From the NCBI GenBank assembly GCA_023101725.1, contig JALJCO010010246.1, positions 1-64,000 of the forward strand: a DNA stretch of 64,000 bases. Reading direction: 5' to 3'. The position numbers and the translations under genes are program-made. Below are positions 42,214-54,755 of the stretch, in pieces. A model generated the notes under the pieces. The model did no database searches. It saw only the letters and a program-made list of their open reading frames with translations, and had not been told where the DNA came from. Position 1 is the stretch's first letter. Every line of letters begins with the position of its first letter. The DNA is from Atherinomorus stipes. Lineage: Eukaryota; Chordata; Actinopteri; Atheriniformes; Atherinidae.

Positions 42214-44324
42214 CAATTACACAGGTCCAGCACCTGGCATTGTGCCAAAGAGTGCGCACTCCGTGTGTAATGTCAGACCATCTTCAACAGTGTCTGCCTA
42301 TCCATGTCCTTCATATGACCCACAGGAAAACCTGCTGCATTGTTTTAATTTATAGTTATATTCATGTCATATTCTTTATTTTATTTGCCTCATACTATAT
42401 CTCTGGAACTAATATCTCTCAATCAGGTCGAATTTAATTTTGCGTTTACCACATGTTCTTTTGAACTTTCCATGGCAAAGCAATAGCGCACGCTAAATCC
42501 TCATTTAAATACTGCTGTTTGCACCTGTTACAGATTGCGTGTGTAATCTTTGTAGATCACCTGCAAATGCTGAAGAGACAGCACACGCCATTTATCAGCG
42601 TGACAAAGAAATAAGCAGTCTTTATTTGAATTCTTTGTAAATCAGGGCCTTTGTGACATGTATTTTTAATGCTTTGGAAAACTGTGGATGCCTATCAGTT
42701 TTTCTCTCTGCTCCAAGGTCTTGGTACAAAGTTGTTAGTGTTATAACAATAGAAGTAAAAGCTACATCGAACTCAACCCAAGAAAGCATCAGTGTGTGTA
42801 CTTTATGTGTGTGTATATGAATGCTTCAAAAAACAGCTAACAAGCTCCGGAAACTGGACAATGTAAAATAGTGAAGACTGTTGAACAATATTGTACAGTT
42901 ATCTTTATCAGTTTTGATTAATAGTCAAGAACTTTATGCCAGGCATCCTGCCAAACTTATTACTCTTGAATAATAGCCTACTGTTCAATTTAAATGAGTG
43001 ATGCATGTAGTTTGGGGAGAAATGCCTCCAAGTCAAACATGTTATTACCTCAGCAGGCCTGAGAATGTTGTTATAAGGACACAGCTGTTTGCCAAACTGT
43101 CCCGTTGTTTAAAAAGTGGATGGATATATATTTTTAAAGACAAAAAACACGTTTGCATCTTTAATATGTATCTGTACCTCTGCCATCACGATCTTATTGC
43201 AATGAATACACAGCATCTTCCTCCAAAGGAATTTTAAAACTAGTTACATTGAGCAGTCTAATATACAGTAGTTAAACTCAATAATAATTTTTCAGGCAAC
43301 ACAGACACAATTTTTCTTTTTCTTTTTTTTTTTTAGAGAGAGCAGACGTTTTTCATACTTGTGTAACTTTCCTGCCTTCTTGAAGGGAAGCAAGATGAAA
43401 CTATTTCTTCGATCTGTCCTGTCACTTCAAATTTTCACCCTCCACTGACATAAAACATCTTCCACTCCCATTTCCCAGCACAACAGCTTTTCCAGAACAG
43501 TGGCTTTATGTGAGGCATAATCCATAGCTGTTTATTTTTTCCAAAGGATTCCTACTGTACACTCTAGAGATTAGTGAGGATCTGAACAAATAAAAATGGC
43601 ACTGAAGTTATGAACCAACACTTAAAGTCTCATCAAACGAAAAAGGGGGGCATGGAGGAAAACAATTAGCAATGCAAGACTGTGCTGTATCAGACCCCCA
43701 CTGAAATGCATCTGAGGAAATATCTGATGAAAATGCTGTTTGACAAGTTGGCTAAAAATCAGTCTGGCAGGATTGCATCATAGATCCTAATGGTAATACT
43801 TGTAAATACTTGTAATAAATAACTATGAACATCCTCAGGGCAGCACCCCATTAACAATACAAAACTGCTCTTCCAGTGGTCCACATATGCATGAAATCAA
43901 TCAAATATTTGCATAATGTATCCAAGCACTTTTGTGAAATTTCCCGTTTGAGAACAGACCGACGTTTTAAGTGAAAAGCATGCGAAAGGGCCTCTCATTC
44001 GGTAAAACAAGTCGCCTACCTCTCATAGAGAGCTGTGTGGTTCTCAGTTAAAGAGAAGGGAAAGAAAAACTTTGCTCTCAAAGCATGTGCACATAGTATT
44101 AAGTTCTGGTGATTTACTTCTGCCAGGAGCAGCCTTCGCACAAGATGATTGTGTATTTTAAAAAAAGAAAATTGGGCTGCAGCAAGAGATCCAGCTTGTC
44201 AGCCACGTTGAAACTGTGTCCTTTACTGTTTTTGTTGCATGAAGATTTTATACATTAAACAATCATATCAATATATCATTATCTTTTTAAATTTATGAGC
44301 ATTGTTTTCATTTTTTAAATGTTT
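42214..44324. other. No gene recognised
   Basis: AT-rich, with a less repetitive stretch near 43930-44060. The 42480-42650 part (GCACACGCCATTTATCAGCG, TTTGTAAATCAGGGCC) may be a DNA-element remnant. No domain seen. Confidence 0.4.
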
Positions 44325-44378
44325 TGCTATAACTTTTATTACATAATTTCCCTCTGGGATTAATAAAGTACTGTATTT
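44325..44378 (+). mobile_element. LINE 3' tail remnant
   Basis: ATAATTTCCCTCTGGGATTA followed by ATAAAGTACTGTATTTTCC, matching the TTTCCC-CGGGA-TTAATAAAGTA tail common to fish non-LTR elements. No coding part is attached. Confidence 0.65.
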
Positions 44379-47300
44379 TCCATTCACTTCGTACTTCGCC
44401 TGATGCTTTTTGGTGGAACTCAGCATTAATGTTCACTAAAAGATCAAATTAATTACTAAACAGCAGGAAAATTCCTTTAGAATCTGAGCTTTTATATTTG
44501 GAAAACGTCAAAGTGAACTCTACCAAAGCTGTCTCAGAGGGGAACAGAACACTCATATTCCCCTGCTTTATTTGTCTCACATCATCTCTCAAAGATTGTC
44601 CTCTGTGACTTGGAAATATGAGATGTTTTACCCTCTGTTTAAAATTTTAATTTTGGCTTCAGCACCCCACTGAGAGTCTTCGTTGTTGAAGTAAACCTCT
44701 CTTTCTAAAATGATTATCTCAAAAGACTTCCCCACCCCCCACCTTCATAGCTCGTATATTCAAAGATAGTTTACTGTATGTTACCTGGAAATTGTTCTGC
44801 AGCTGAAAGCAGTATGGCACCCAGACAGAGCAAGGAAAATTTAAAGTGAAACAGTATCCAGCTTGCATCCATTCTGGTGATACATTTGTCAAAGTTTACT
44901 TTTGGTAAACATTTCACAAGACTGCAATGATTTCCTTCACCTCAAATAACATTAATTTATAGCTCTGTTTCATTATGTATTCAAGAAATGTTTGTCAAAC
45001 CTGTGAAAGTTTAGCTTGTACACACACTGCATTCCAACTGGATTGCAACAGAAAAATCAGCAAGCACACTACATTTGTTGTTGTTGTTTGTTTTGTTTTT
45101 TTATCAATGAATGCATGAAATGTTAGGAAGCAAGAAAAACAACAAAGATGAATAAATGCATCATTGAGCAAAAGAAAGAGACCCCCTTGAGGCATCATAG
45201 ATGCACTATGAACTGGGTTTCTTCAACACACCAGAACAAGTTCTGTTTTTGGTTGGCACATCATAGTTGCCTTCTGTTTACAAGAGCATTGCATCACATA
45301 CTTTCCCATTCACAAACATCCTGCTGTGCTCTAGTTTGTCTTGGCTTACTGTCTGTATACAACTTTGTAAAAGTAAAACCTTATCCTCATGTAAACCAGG
45401 TAGACTGAAGATGATCAAGCTGGCACTGACTGAGGATTGTCACGCATTATTTCAGTGACTGTAAACTAATTTTTTTTTCTTTCTTTTTTTTCTCTGGACT
45501 CTGAATCCAAGCGTGAGAGCGTAATTAAGATTGCTCATTGCTGTTTCCATTGGCATATCTTTCATGTTAATCTGCATCGTAAAATTCCATGGGATTGTAT
45601 TTGGTTCCCATTCGTTGAGGGTTTCGTCTTCTCCCATATGTTTTGATTTAGCTAAGAAGTTTTGGAAGACACGCAAACCGTCCAAATGGGCTCCACTAAG
45701 CCAGGATTCTTGCTGCGAACGAGTCCCGGGACGCTCAGTGCAACAGGTGGAAACCCTTGGAAATTGTCAAATGTGTTTATGTTACAGGGATATCGAGGGT
45801 TTTGGTTGCCAGGGATTAACGACATTTCTGTGTTTGTTTCTCGGAATCAGTCAGTAAGTCATGTAAAAAGTTTGTTTTGAAAATGCTGTGTTGAAAATGT
45901 GACTTATGTCAGTGTTAAAATTCTTTCACTCATTTCAGGAAATGTTTGATTTTAGGGTAACTCTCAAACATCAGCAAAGGGGGGAAAAGGAAAAGAAATT
46001 CGCGACGTTTACCATAGAACAGAGAATTGATGGGACAGACATCCCAAAATAACTACAGTCATCATAGCTGATAAATGGAAATCCCAGTGCAACAACAGTG
46101 TGTTTTGGTCAAAGCCTCATTGATGGTTTGTCCTGATCAAGAACTGTCTCTAATAACTAGTGGGAAACTCTGCTTTTCTTTGTCTGTAATGTGTTTTCTC
46201 ATGGTCGGTGTTGACTCATTAAGCATTAATGGTTCCATTGAGTAATTGCATGCCCTTTAGCTCCCTCCCACCTCTTTGATTCTCAGCTGATGTGACTTGG
46301 ACTGTTGCTGTGATTTCCTGACTGAAAGCCAAGCTTCCCAGCCGAGCAAATGATGAGAAACAGGCAAATCCCTTCCAGATGTTCTAACCAATAGCCCTCA
46401 TTTATCGGCAGAGGGGTCCCAAAAAAAAAAAAAAAAAGGGAAAAACATGACTGATTTCCTCTCCTCTTAAAGCAGCCGAACTGGTCCCTGTTGTCCCCTA
46501 CTGATGGTGAAAATATACAGCCGTGTTTGTTGCCTCACTCACTGACCCCATGGATGCCTCATAAATTGATGTAATACTACCTCGTCACTGCACAGCACTT
46601 AAATTTACTACCACTTGGCAATGTATACATATTAAAGAAAGGAATGATAAAACCACAACAGACCATCAGGCCTGACTGGACCTTTTCACTGTGTGAAAGG
46701 TATACTGTTTGAAATTCAGTGCAGAGGCCCAAATTATGTTACTGAAAAGTAAACCTTGATTTCTGCAGCTGGTGCTGCAGGGTTTCAGACATGCGCTCAG
46801 AGATGCCAACCTGTGTTTGTCCTCTGTCATGCATGTGTGCAGAACAGCCTCTAGGATAGAACAAGATCAAATTATTGCTTTTAATGTGGTTAAAAGTTTC
46901 CAGTTATTTAAGAGGGATACAAGTCTTTTAAAAGATAGAATTTGAGTGATTTCCAATAATGAAACCTGCAGTTCACTAATGCACAGCTGCTTGCAGACAT
47001 GAGTGAAATAAAGATGAGATGTGTGTCTGGGCTCACACCTGGTGTTACATGTTACATCTTTGGTAACCATTCTCACGTGGACAGCTCTGAGATGTGAATG
47101 TGCATATAATAAATTAAGAATAAAAAATCAGTGGTTTGGAACCCCCCTCCTTTTTTTTTCTTTTTTTTTAGCAGTGCATATGCAGGTACATACTGTAGGT
47201 ACATCCTGGGTCAAATCCAGGATGGCTGACAATACACAACTGATATGATTCCATCTGGTGAAAAACAATGCATTTGGCCAGGTAGCTGCTGTTATTAGCC

Positions 47301-47602
47301 ATCTGTTTTGGATAAAGCTTAGAGCATTTTTCAGTGGTTGTGCTCTATGTTTGCATTTTACAGTACTTCTGCAGATTTGCTATAAGCCAGTTAGATCTGG
47401 ATTTGCTTTGGAGACTGCTAGTTGTTCATAACTTGTTTATTCTGAAACTATGAGTGGTGACTGATACAGGACCTGATCATAACTCTGGCATTTTGTCTTT
47501 GTGAACTAATGTTAATATTTTTTGCCCTTGCCCATGGACCTGATATCTGACATGTTAATGACAAATGTGCTGGCTGACTTCTCTCCTTTGATAAAACCAA
47601 AG
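44379..47602. other. No gene recognised; two conserved-element-like islands
   Basis: Unique-looking DNA. Islands at 45515-45860 and 46190-46410 have balanced composition and dense homeobox/POU/AP-1-like words (GCGTAATTAAGATTGC, TGACTCATTAAGCATTAATG, GAGTAATTGCATGCC). Open frames at 45452-45857 occur on both strands and show no domain. A16 run near 46422. Confidence 0.35.
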
Positions 47603-47975
47603 TTAAAGGGATACCTTGTAACTTTTGACCCAAATATTAGCCGAATAATATTAGAGTATTATTAATAATGTAAGAGCTACTGTATGATTTTTGGGGTCAA
47701 CATACAGTACTTGATGCGTGTTGGTGCTTTGACGGGGCTGCCATCCTCAAAAACCAGACATTGTAACTTCGGAGGAGCGGATCTGTCTCTTATTGGATAA
47801 TGTAAACTGAAGTGCTTTGCCTCATGGCTCAATGACTTCAAATCAACAGGTCAAAGGGATCTGCAAACATAATTCCAAAATATGGACGGAGACTTTATTA
47901 ATAAAGTCGTGTGGCCTGTGGGAAGTTACAGGTTTAGTGCCCATAGTGGCCAAAAGTTACACAGTATCCCTTTAA
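47603..47975. mobile_element. TTAA MITE with AGGGATACCTTGTAAC termini
   Basis: TTAA at both ends. Left AGGGATACCTTGTAACTTTT followed by GACC; right, inverted, AGGGATACTGTGTAACTTTT followed by GGCC. 373 bp, non-coding, containing a duplicated ATTATTAATAA-type stretch. One copy in this window. Confidence 0.9.
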
Positions 47976-48737
47976 GGTAATTATCGAATTATAGCCTTTG
48001 AAATAAAATAAAAAAATAAAAAAAACAGATTAAAAATCATCTGCATTGTGGAATTTCTTGGACATGTTCCATAATGGTGCAAAGATAGGGGGCATTCACA
48101 CCATAGTCCACGGAACTAAGACTGATTGGGTGGGACTTCCAAAAAATGTCACACCTTCTTTTGGTTGCTTTCAAACTGCACCTACCTCAGGCGGACCAAA
48201 CCACTTGGAGAACATCACATAGTTAAAACAATTTCTCTCTAGGGGATGATACTCCCTAAAACAACCACTAATCAATATTGCAAAAGTAGGAAGAAGAAAA
48301 CTGAGCTCTGTCAGGACTGAAAGAAGAAAATCTTCCTGCCTCTGCTGCCCCCTTCACCTCAGGGTAACAGTAAACAATGGAGCCATATGATGCATCCTTA
48401 GGGTTCCTAATTTAATTCTTGCACATTATCGTTACTCCATGTCTACCCACGAACCCTTTTTCAATTTTTTTTTTCCATTGTTGTTTTGACTTCGGCTTCT
48501 TCAAACACACTGTTGGCTTGTCTTTCCTTCTATCCAAACGATACTCCACATCACTTCCTTCTTTTTGATGTTTTATCGTGGTTGACATATTTCACTTCCT
48601 TTTTGGTCAACTGGAAAAACCATTTTCAAGTGAACTGACCCCAGTATTCAAGCAGACCAGAGTCTGTGTCTTTGGTCCGCATTAGAGTGTGGTTGGTGTT
48701 CACAGTGCGCCAAAGGAATTGCACTATCCGTAGAAGA
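47976..48737. other. No gene recognised; possible repeat remnant
   Basis: The 48080-48720 part (GGCATTCACACCATAGTCCA near 48091 and GTGTTCACAGTGCGCCAAAG near 48696) looks like a degraded DNA element with paired CACA-rich ends, but no clear TIR could be drawn. Confidence 0.35.
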
Positions 48738-48975
48738 TTAATGTTTCGTAACAAAACATTGGTGAAATGAAGGAGTTTGTGGCAGATAATGCCTTATTTA
48801 GAGGCTGGACGCGGTTGCCCCATCACTGCCGTGCATACGCTGATCTCAAATGGATTTAAATGTCTTCCGAAGGAATTTAAGTTGAACAAAAACTGTCTGG
48901 GTGAGTAAATGAACATATTTCATGCTAGAAAATACTGTAGGTCCAGATTGAAAAAAAAACGAAGTTCCCCTTTAA
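48738..48975 (+). mobile_element. TTAA MITE (AGGGGAACTT family), right half
   Basis: Matches 9793-9965 of the long copy (GTAACAAAACATTGGTGAAA, GTTTGTGGCAGATAATGCCT) and then goes directly to the right terminus (GGTCCAGATTG, A run, CGAAGTTCCCCT, TTAA at 48972-48975). The left edge also happens to be TTAA (48738-48741). Confidence 0.85.
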
Positions 48976-49099
48976 CTTGTCTTTGTGTGGACACAGCCTA
49001 AATCGCACTTACTGTGAACACTGAAAGCCTTGGGGGCCCTTTTTGCACTTTGGGGATCCCCTTGGCGGTCCAGGAACTTCTGGCTGGGTACCACAGCTT
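48976..49099. other. Short unassigned stretch
   Basis: Lies between a MITE and the Tc1 relic; contains GGGGGCCC and GGGGATCCCC words. No homology recognised. Confidence 0.4.
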
Positions 49100-49862
49100 T
49101 ATTGGATTGAGATCTGGTGACTGGAGGCCATTAGAGAACAGTGAAGTCATTGTCATGTTGAAGAAACCAGTTGGACGTGAATTGGGTTTTGTGGTGCATT
49201 ATCCTGCTGGAAGTAGCCATCCAGTACATTGTGGTCATAAAGTGATGGACCAGATACATTACTCAGATATTCTGTAACATTTAAATGATGATACTCATTT
49301 GTTACTGAAGAAGTCCAAAGTGTGCCAAGAAAATATCCCTCACACCATTAAACCTCCACCAGCCTGAACCACTGATACAAGACAGGATGTATCCACTGGA
49401 GCACCCACTGTGGTCCTCTTCTGCTGTGCAGCATCTTCTACAAGATTCAGTGTGTTGTATTTTTTTCTGAGATGGTATTCTACCATGGTTGTAACCAGTG
49501 GTTTTATGAGTTACTGTATCCTTTCTATTATCTCCAACCAGTCTGCCCATTCTCTTTGACTTCTAACATAAATAAGGTGTTTTGTCCTCTATCATCACTG
49601 CTCACTGGATATAAGCCTAGAGAGGAATGTGTGTAAAAGCCCCTGTAGATTAGCAATTTCTGAAATACTCAGACCAGCACCAACAACCTTTAAGAGTTAA
49701 TAAATTCTTCTTTCCTCATCCTGATGCAGTTTAAACTTCCGTAAGTCATTTTGACCATGTCTACATGTTTAAATATAACGAGTAGCTGCTATGTGATTGG
49801 CTGATGAGGCATTTGTGTCAATAAGCAATTGAACACTAAGTTACTGGTACCTGTAAGTGTAC
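49100..49862 (-). pseudogene. Tc1-like transposase relic, same family as 19152
   Basis: Reverse strand. From about 49860 downward it shows the same 5' region (CCAATCACATAGCAGCTACT, ACATGTAGACATGGTCAAAA), the helix-turn-helix words GGTCTGAGTATTTCAGAAAT, GAATGGGCAGACTGGTTGGA, then GTATCAGTGGTTCAGGCTGG, CAGCAGGATAATGCACC and CACCAGATCTCAATCCAATA. Large internal pieces are missing and the frame is broken many times. The second catalytic Asp (in CAG-GAT-AAT) is present here, while the position of the final Glu appears to read AAG. The termini are not preserved. Confidence 0.85.
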
Positions 49863-52800
49863 ATGTGTAGTTTGCTAAGTTTTATTGTATTATTTATCTT
49901 CATTTTCAGAAATTTGTATTTAACAAAGGCACACGTACATTGGACTGCGAGAGTAGCAGTTCTGTATTTAAAAAGAAAGCCTGAAAAACAGACATGGTCA
50001 TCCAGGAGCCAGAGGGTCCCAGTGGATTTTGGTAAGACAGTGCAAATTTCCTATGATTTCTATGTACAAAGAACAATGAGCATTAAGGATAAACATTAAG
50101 AGTAGCTCTGCATTGTTAGCCACTGTGGTGGCCCTGTCCAGCTGATGATATTACCTCAAGACTGTTTATTTTGTTTTTTGAAACTTTTTGGTATGGCACT
50201 TGTGGGAGGCCATTTTAGCAATTTATCTCCTTTTTATAAAAAAAAAAAAACTTTGTTTAGCAGCTAAAAGTTTGATTTAACTTTTTCTTTTCCTGCAGTG
50301 GTGGTCGCTTCTGGTGGTGTCGCCTCCTTTTCCTTGTGCTATGATCCTCTGCACTTATTGGTTTGGTTTGGGTGGCGCTGGGTGCATGTGGGGTTATCTA
50401 AGGTGTCATCCCAATGGACCTCCCCTGCCACGTAGCCTAGTAGGTTTCAGCTGCTATTTTTAATCTTGTCTATTGATTTTTAAACCTGATAATATAGTTT
50501 ATTTGGATGGAACCAGTCTCTCAGTTATTGGTATGATGAACCTTTGTACATGAAAGTGGTAAGGTATTCCTTGGATGAAAGTCTCAAGATGCAACCTTAA
50601 TGTTAAAGGCTTAGTGGCTTTGGGTTTTAGCCCTTAGTAATATTTAAATTTTAATATTTTATCTTTAAAAAAAAAAAAAAAAAAAAAGTTATAAAAAAAA
50701 AAAAAAATCTTAAAATCTCATGACAGTTCTGTACATTATTGAAGACCGTGAAGTAATATCAAGCGCTCCAAAGCAGCTTAACAGACCTTGTTGAAATGAA
50801 CCCAGGGACCGCAACTTTAGTTTTATGACTGTTATTGTCTAACTCTAAACTAAGCTCTCGTGACAGGTTTTGTTTAAGCAAGTTAACACTAGCCAACTGA
50901 CACACACAAGCTACTATTTATAGTTTTCCATGAGCTCTGCTTTGCACATGATTCACACCTTTGGAGGAAAAAAATCACAGGAGGCAACAGACTGGGGCCG
51001 TAGCCACCAGGGACCCATCGGCTTATCTTGGCTTCAGCTCCTCTAACTAGACTGCAAAACGGCTAAAGCAAAGTGACCAGTTTTTCTTGCAGAATGAATA
51101 ATTACTAAAATGTTATAACCAATCAAAACTGTGTGTGAAAGAAAACAAATTCTGCACAAGGATCAAAATGTTCCAGAGAGGAATTCCTTGGAAGACACTC
51201 AGCTGAATGAATGTGTCCTACTTCTGCAGTTAATGTCATACCACATGGCTGCTACTGGTTCCCATCATCGTTCTTTAGGACATCCCTCTGAAGCTCACTG
51301 AGATATCTTTGTGCACTTTGTGAAAACATCATCAGTCATTTCTGCATGACTCCATGTCAGTTACATACAGCTCAAGCTTCAAACTTTGACTGAATAAGTG
51401 CTCCCCATTTTGATTTCACTAATTAGTGAGATACTGGATTCAAATGTTATCAGAATATACAATGCTATAAAAAAAAAGGCAACACATTGTCATTCTGTAC
51501 AGTAAGGAAGTAGCACTGACAGTAAATCTAATTTACCTGTTGAACAAATGGAGCAGACAACAGGTGGGAATGGAGGCAACACAACAAGAAAACCCCTATA
51601 TGGGAATGGTCCTGCAGTTGGGGGACAATTCCCCGATCCAGTGGGGGTGGGGGGTAAATGGTACTGCATGGTCCCTTGAAAATTCTGGAAAGAAAAGTTT
51701 TCACGTTCCATTTTGAAATTTTTAAATAATCAGTATCATAATCAGGGTCAGTTTGTCCCAATAAAAGGACAGCAATACTGAATTTTGCATTAGCAATAAA
51801 GATGGATGCTCTCTGAAGGCCCTATCCAACCTCTTGGAATTGTGTAAAATGGTTCAGTCCAGACCGGCTGGTAAGACCAATTTACACATCTACAGAGTGC
51901 AGTCAACAGCCAGAGGAGAAAGCCATGTATTTTCCAGAGAAAGTGAAGTCTGATATCCAGACTCTGGAAGAAAAAAGGAAAAAGAAAAAAAAAGCATAGA
52001 GTAGACAATCACGTGAGGAACAGCCTCTTATTAATTTTTGGGAGAAGAGGTGAGCAGCACTTGAACTCACAAAGCTTGAGCTAGTGACAGCGTGCGTCTG
52101 TAGGCAGGACATTTGATTCATTTAGAGAAACAGACTGATTACTATCAGAAATTCATCCAAAGGTTTATCGCAAATCATTTAACTTCTGCAGACCTTGCGA
52201 TAATAATCTGACAAGGTTTTTCAAATTAGTAAAATAATACAGGAGATGAATTTTCCAATTTTAAGGCCATAATGAATTATGAATAAATCTGTCTGATTAT
52301 TACATCACTTACTGTTGGTGTTTGATACCCACTAAAAATATGTAACCTGGAAAAAGGGAGAAGGGTCTGTCTTATAATTATCACTGAATTTCTTCATTCA
52401 GTGCAAATAAGAGAGACAGAATCAGAAGGCTGTCCCATCTGCATGTTATAAGATACAGAGGATAAGAAGTCCACAGTAAGATTGGAGGTTCAGTAGCCTA
52501 AACATGACTTGTGTGTTTAGTAGCCTATGGTTTATTGTGCATCAGTCTTCATATCAGAATTTGTAAAGATTAACATCATGAAGCACATGGGTCTCAGTTT
52601 CAGACCCAGCAGCAGGTCCATCCTCATGACCGGATGATCTTCTAGGATGTGAGACAAGATGAGCTGAAATTCAAATAGCAGTTATACATTTGATCAAATA
52701 ACAAAAGAAAAGTCATTAAGACAAAAACATGAAAAAGTGAGTTGAACATTTACTGGGAATTTCAGCTGTGGAAAAAGTCAGGGAAGTGGGAAATGGGGTG

Positions 52801-53156
52801 AGATATGCCGACAGTCTGTGTGAGCCAGCTCAGGTCCATCATTGTAATGGGGGTTGTGTGTGTTGTAAGAAGAGCAGTGGGTGAGGGGTATTGGTGCATT
52901 GTATCCACCATGCAGGCAGTAATTTTTGTACTGAGTGTCCTAGTGTGTTGTTCAAGGTTGGTAACTTGTGGATAGGGTGTCTGTAAAGAGAAAGAAGTGA
53001 AGGGAAAGGGTAAGGTTGACTGAATGAGTGAGGAGGTTGAGGAGAGGAAAGAAGAGGAAAGGGAGAGAGAGAGAGGCTGAGCAACGTAGTTTGCAGAAGA
53101 ACAGGACTATGACCAGAGAAGCCATTTTGCCATTTAGAAATTAAACTAAGTTGTTT
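49863..53156. other. No gene recognised; poly-A near 50668-50707
   Basis: AT-rich unique DNA. Two A runs flank GTTAT at 50668-50707. A polypyrimidine tract followed by CTGCAG near 50286-50300 looks like a splice acceptor but no exon follows. Purine-rich stretch at 52985-53085 (GAGA tract). Confidence 0.4.
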
Positions 53157-54065
53157 TTATTTTGGCCTCTTTTCCACTGGCCGATTTGAGAGCCGGTTAG
53201 GCCGGAGCCTAAGAAAAAACTATTTTTGGCTTTCCACTGCCAAAGCACCGGCTCCTGGCTCCCAAAACTGGTTCAAGACTTGGCACCACTTGTTGGTGGG
53301 CAGAGTGAAGAACCAGTTCACATACTGCATCTGGGGTGGGGTTACTGGGCCAACACAGCAGTGTTTCCAGCAGCAGAGCAATGGATTAAAAAATAAACTA
53401 AACTGATCAAAAAAGAGCCCGATGTTTCAGACTCGGAAAAGCCCACATAAAAAAGATATCACACTATTTGGTTTCAGCTGTGCTCTCTGTTTTTAATCAC
53501 ATAAGCAGCAACAGAAAAATCTCCTGACGGCTGGAAGCCGGTGATACAGTGCCCAGCTTCACCAAATAACCTTAGTAAACAGTTTTCATGATCACAAAAA
53601 TGAAATGAAATACATGTTCTTATCTGCAACTTTCTCACACCCATAAAATCTCATCCATGACATATGGTATCCATGAGTAACACGACCTGCTGCAGGAGAC
53701 GAGACTCTGCTGCAGCTGCAGAGACAGCAGCAGCTGATCACCAACGTAGCAAAGTAGCATCAACAAGCTAGTATGTGAAAAGCATATATATTAGGGACCG
53801 AGATCAGAATAGGTAACATGGAAACAGGGACGCGGTAACGGGATGGAAAATGGGATGCAGCATGACTTGCAAGCCCCCCCCCCCCCCCTGGAAAAAAAAC
53901 AAACAAAAAAAACAAACAAAAAACTGTCAATGTAATGATGCAATGACGCAAAACAAACTTGGCTCCGTCTGTGGAAACAAGAACTGGTTCTTGGAAGCAC
54001 TGGAGTTGAACCAGTTAAATACTGGCTCTAGCACCAGCGCCAGGCAAAAAGAACCCTTTGTTTAT
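53157..54065. mobile_element. Candidate MITE with CCGGCTC / ACTGGTTC ends
   Basis: The left end has CTTTTCCACTGGCCGATTTG, AGAGCCGGTTAGGCCGGAGC and GGCTCCCAAAACTGGTTCAA; the right end has AAGAACTGGTTCTTGG, GAGTTGAACCAGTTAAATAC and TGGCTCTAGCACC. This wording with repeated ACCGGTTC/ACTGGTTC is typical of a fish DNA-element family, and the ends are loosely inverted. No exact TIR or target duplication. Contains poly-C at 53874-53888. Confidence 0.4.
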
Positions 54066-54414
54066 GGGAAAGGTATACGTGAGAACTATTGATCAAGTCA
54101 GTGTTTTGGGACCCACCAAGATGGTTTGAACGTGGGCCCAAATTTTGGTGCTATGCTCCTGCCCCTGTCTTAATCCTTTCTATATTCTCTCTGATATTTG
54201 TCCATGTTTGCATATTTTCCCAATGCCTTTGCTACTTACTTTAAGGTAACATGAGGCAGTGTCTGCAACCCCACAGGAGTTGCTCGGGTAGTGCAGTTTA
54301 TCCAGGATGGAAATCAATGTGTATGTGGCAAGAAGGTCTGCTGTGTCTCCCAGCAGAGTGTCAAGAGCATGGAGGATATAACAGGAGAAAGGCAAGAAAA
54401 CCAACAAGGAGGGG
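54066..54414. other. No gene recognised
   Basis: Unique sequence leading into the homopolymer-rich tract. Confidence 0.4.
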
Positions 54415-54755
54415 ATTAAGGGGGGGAAAAAAACCCCAGCAGAAAACCCCAATCTCCTCCTTTGTGAAAGGAAAAAAGGAGGAAACGATGAAAAAGCCCA
54501 AGAGGGCAAAAAATGTGAATTTTTTTATTTAAATTTAAAAAAAAAACCCAAGGGGGGGGGAAGGGGGCCCTGGAATCAACAAAAGGAACTGGTGCCAAAA
54601 CCCAAAAAGGGGAAAAACAAATGTAAATTACAGAGGGAAAGTAAAGGGAGAGAGGGAGAAGAAAAACCACCCAAACAAAAAAGGGGGGAAATAAAAAGGG
54701 AAAAGTCCAAGGGGGAAACCCCCCTAAAAGTGGGGGGTATACAAGGGAGGGGGTT
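54415..54755. repeat. Homopolymer-rich (A/G/C) tract
   Basis: Consists largely of runs of A, G and C of 3-9 bases with readable words between (CCAATCTCCTCCTTTGTG). The style matches 39220-39565. The 124-135-codon Lys/Arg-rich or Pro/Phe-rich open frames here are compositional. Confidence 0.8.

Noticed and set aside
45452..45857. Opposed open frames of 77 and 108 codons
   Set aside because: No homology recognised; the segment reads more like non-coding regulatory DNA.
50280..50470. Splice acceptor (polypyrimidine tract plus CTGCAG) and possible exon
   Set aside because: No recognisable coding after it and no matching donor; such tracts are frequent by chance in AT-rich DNA.
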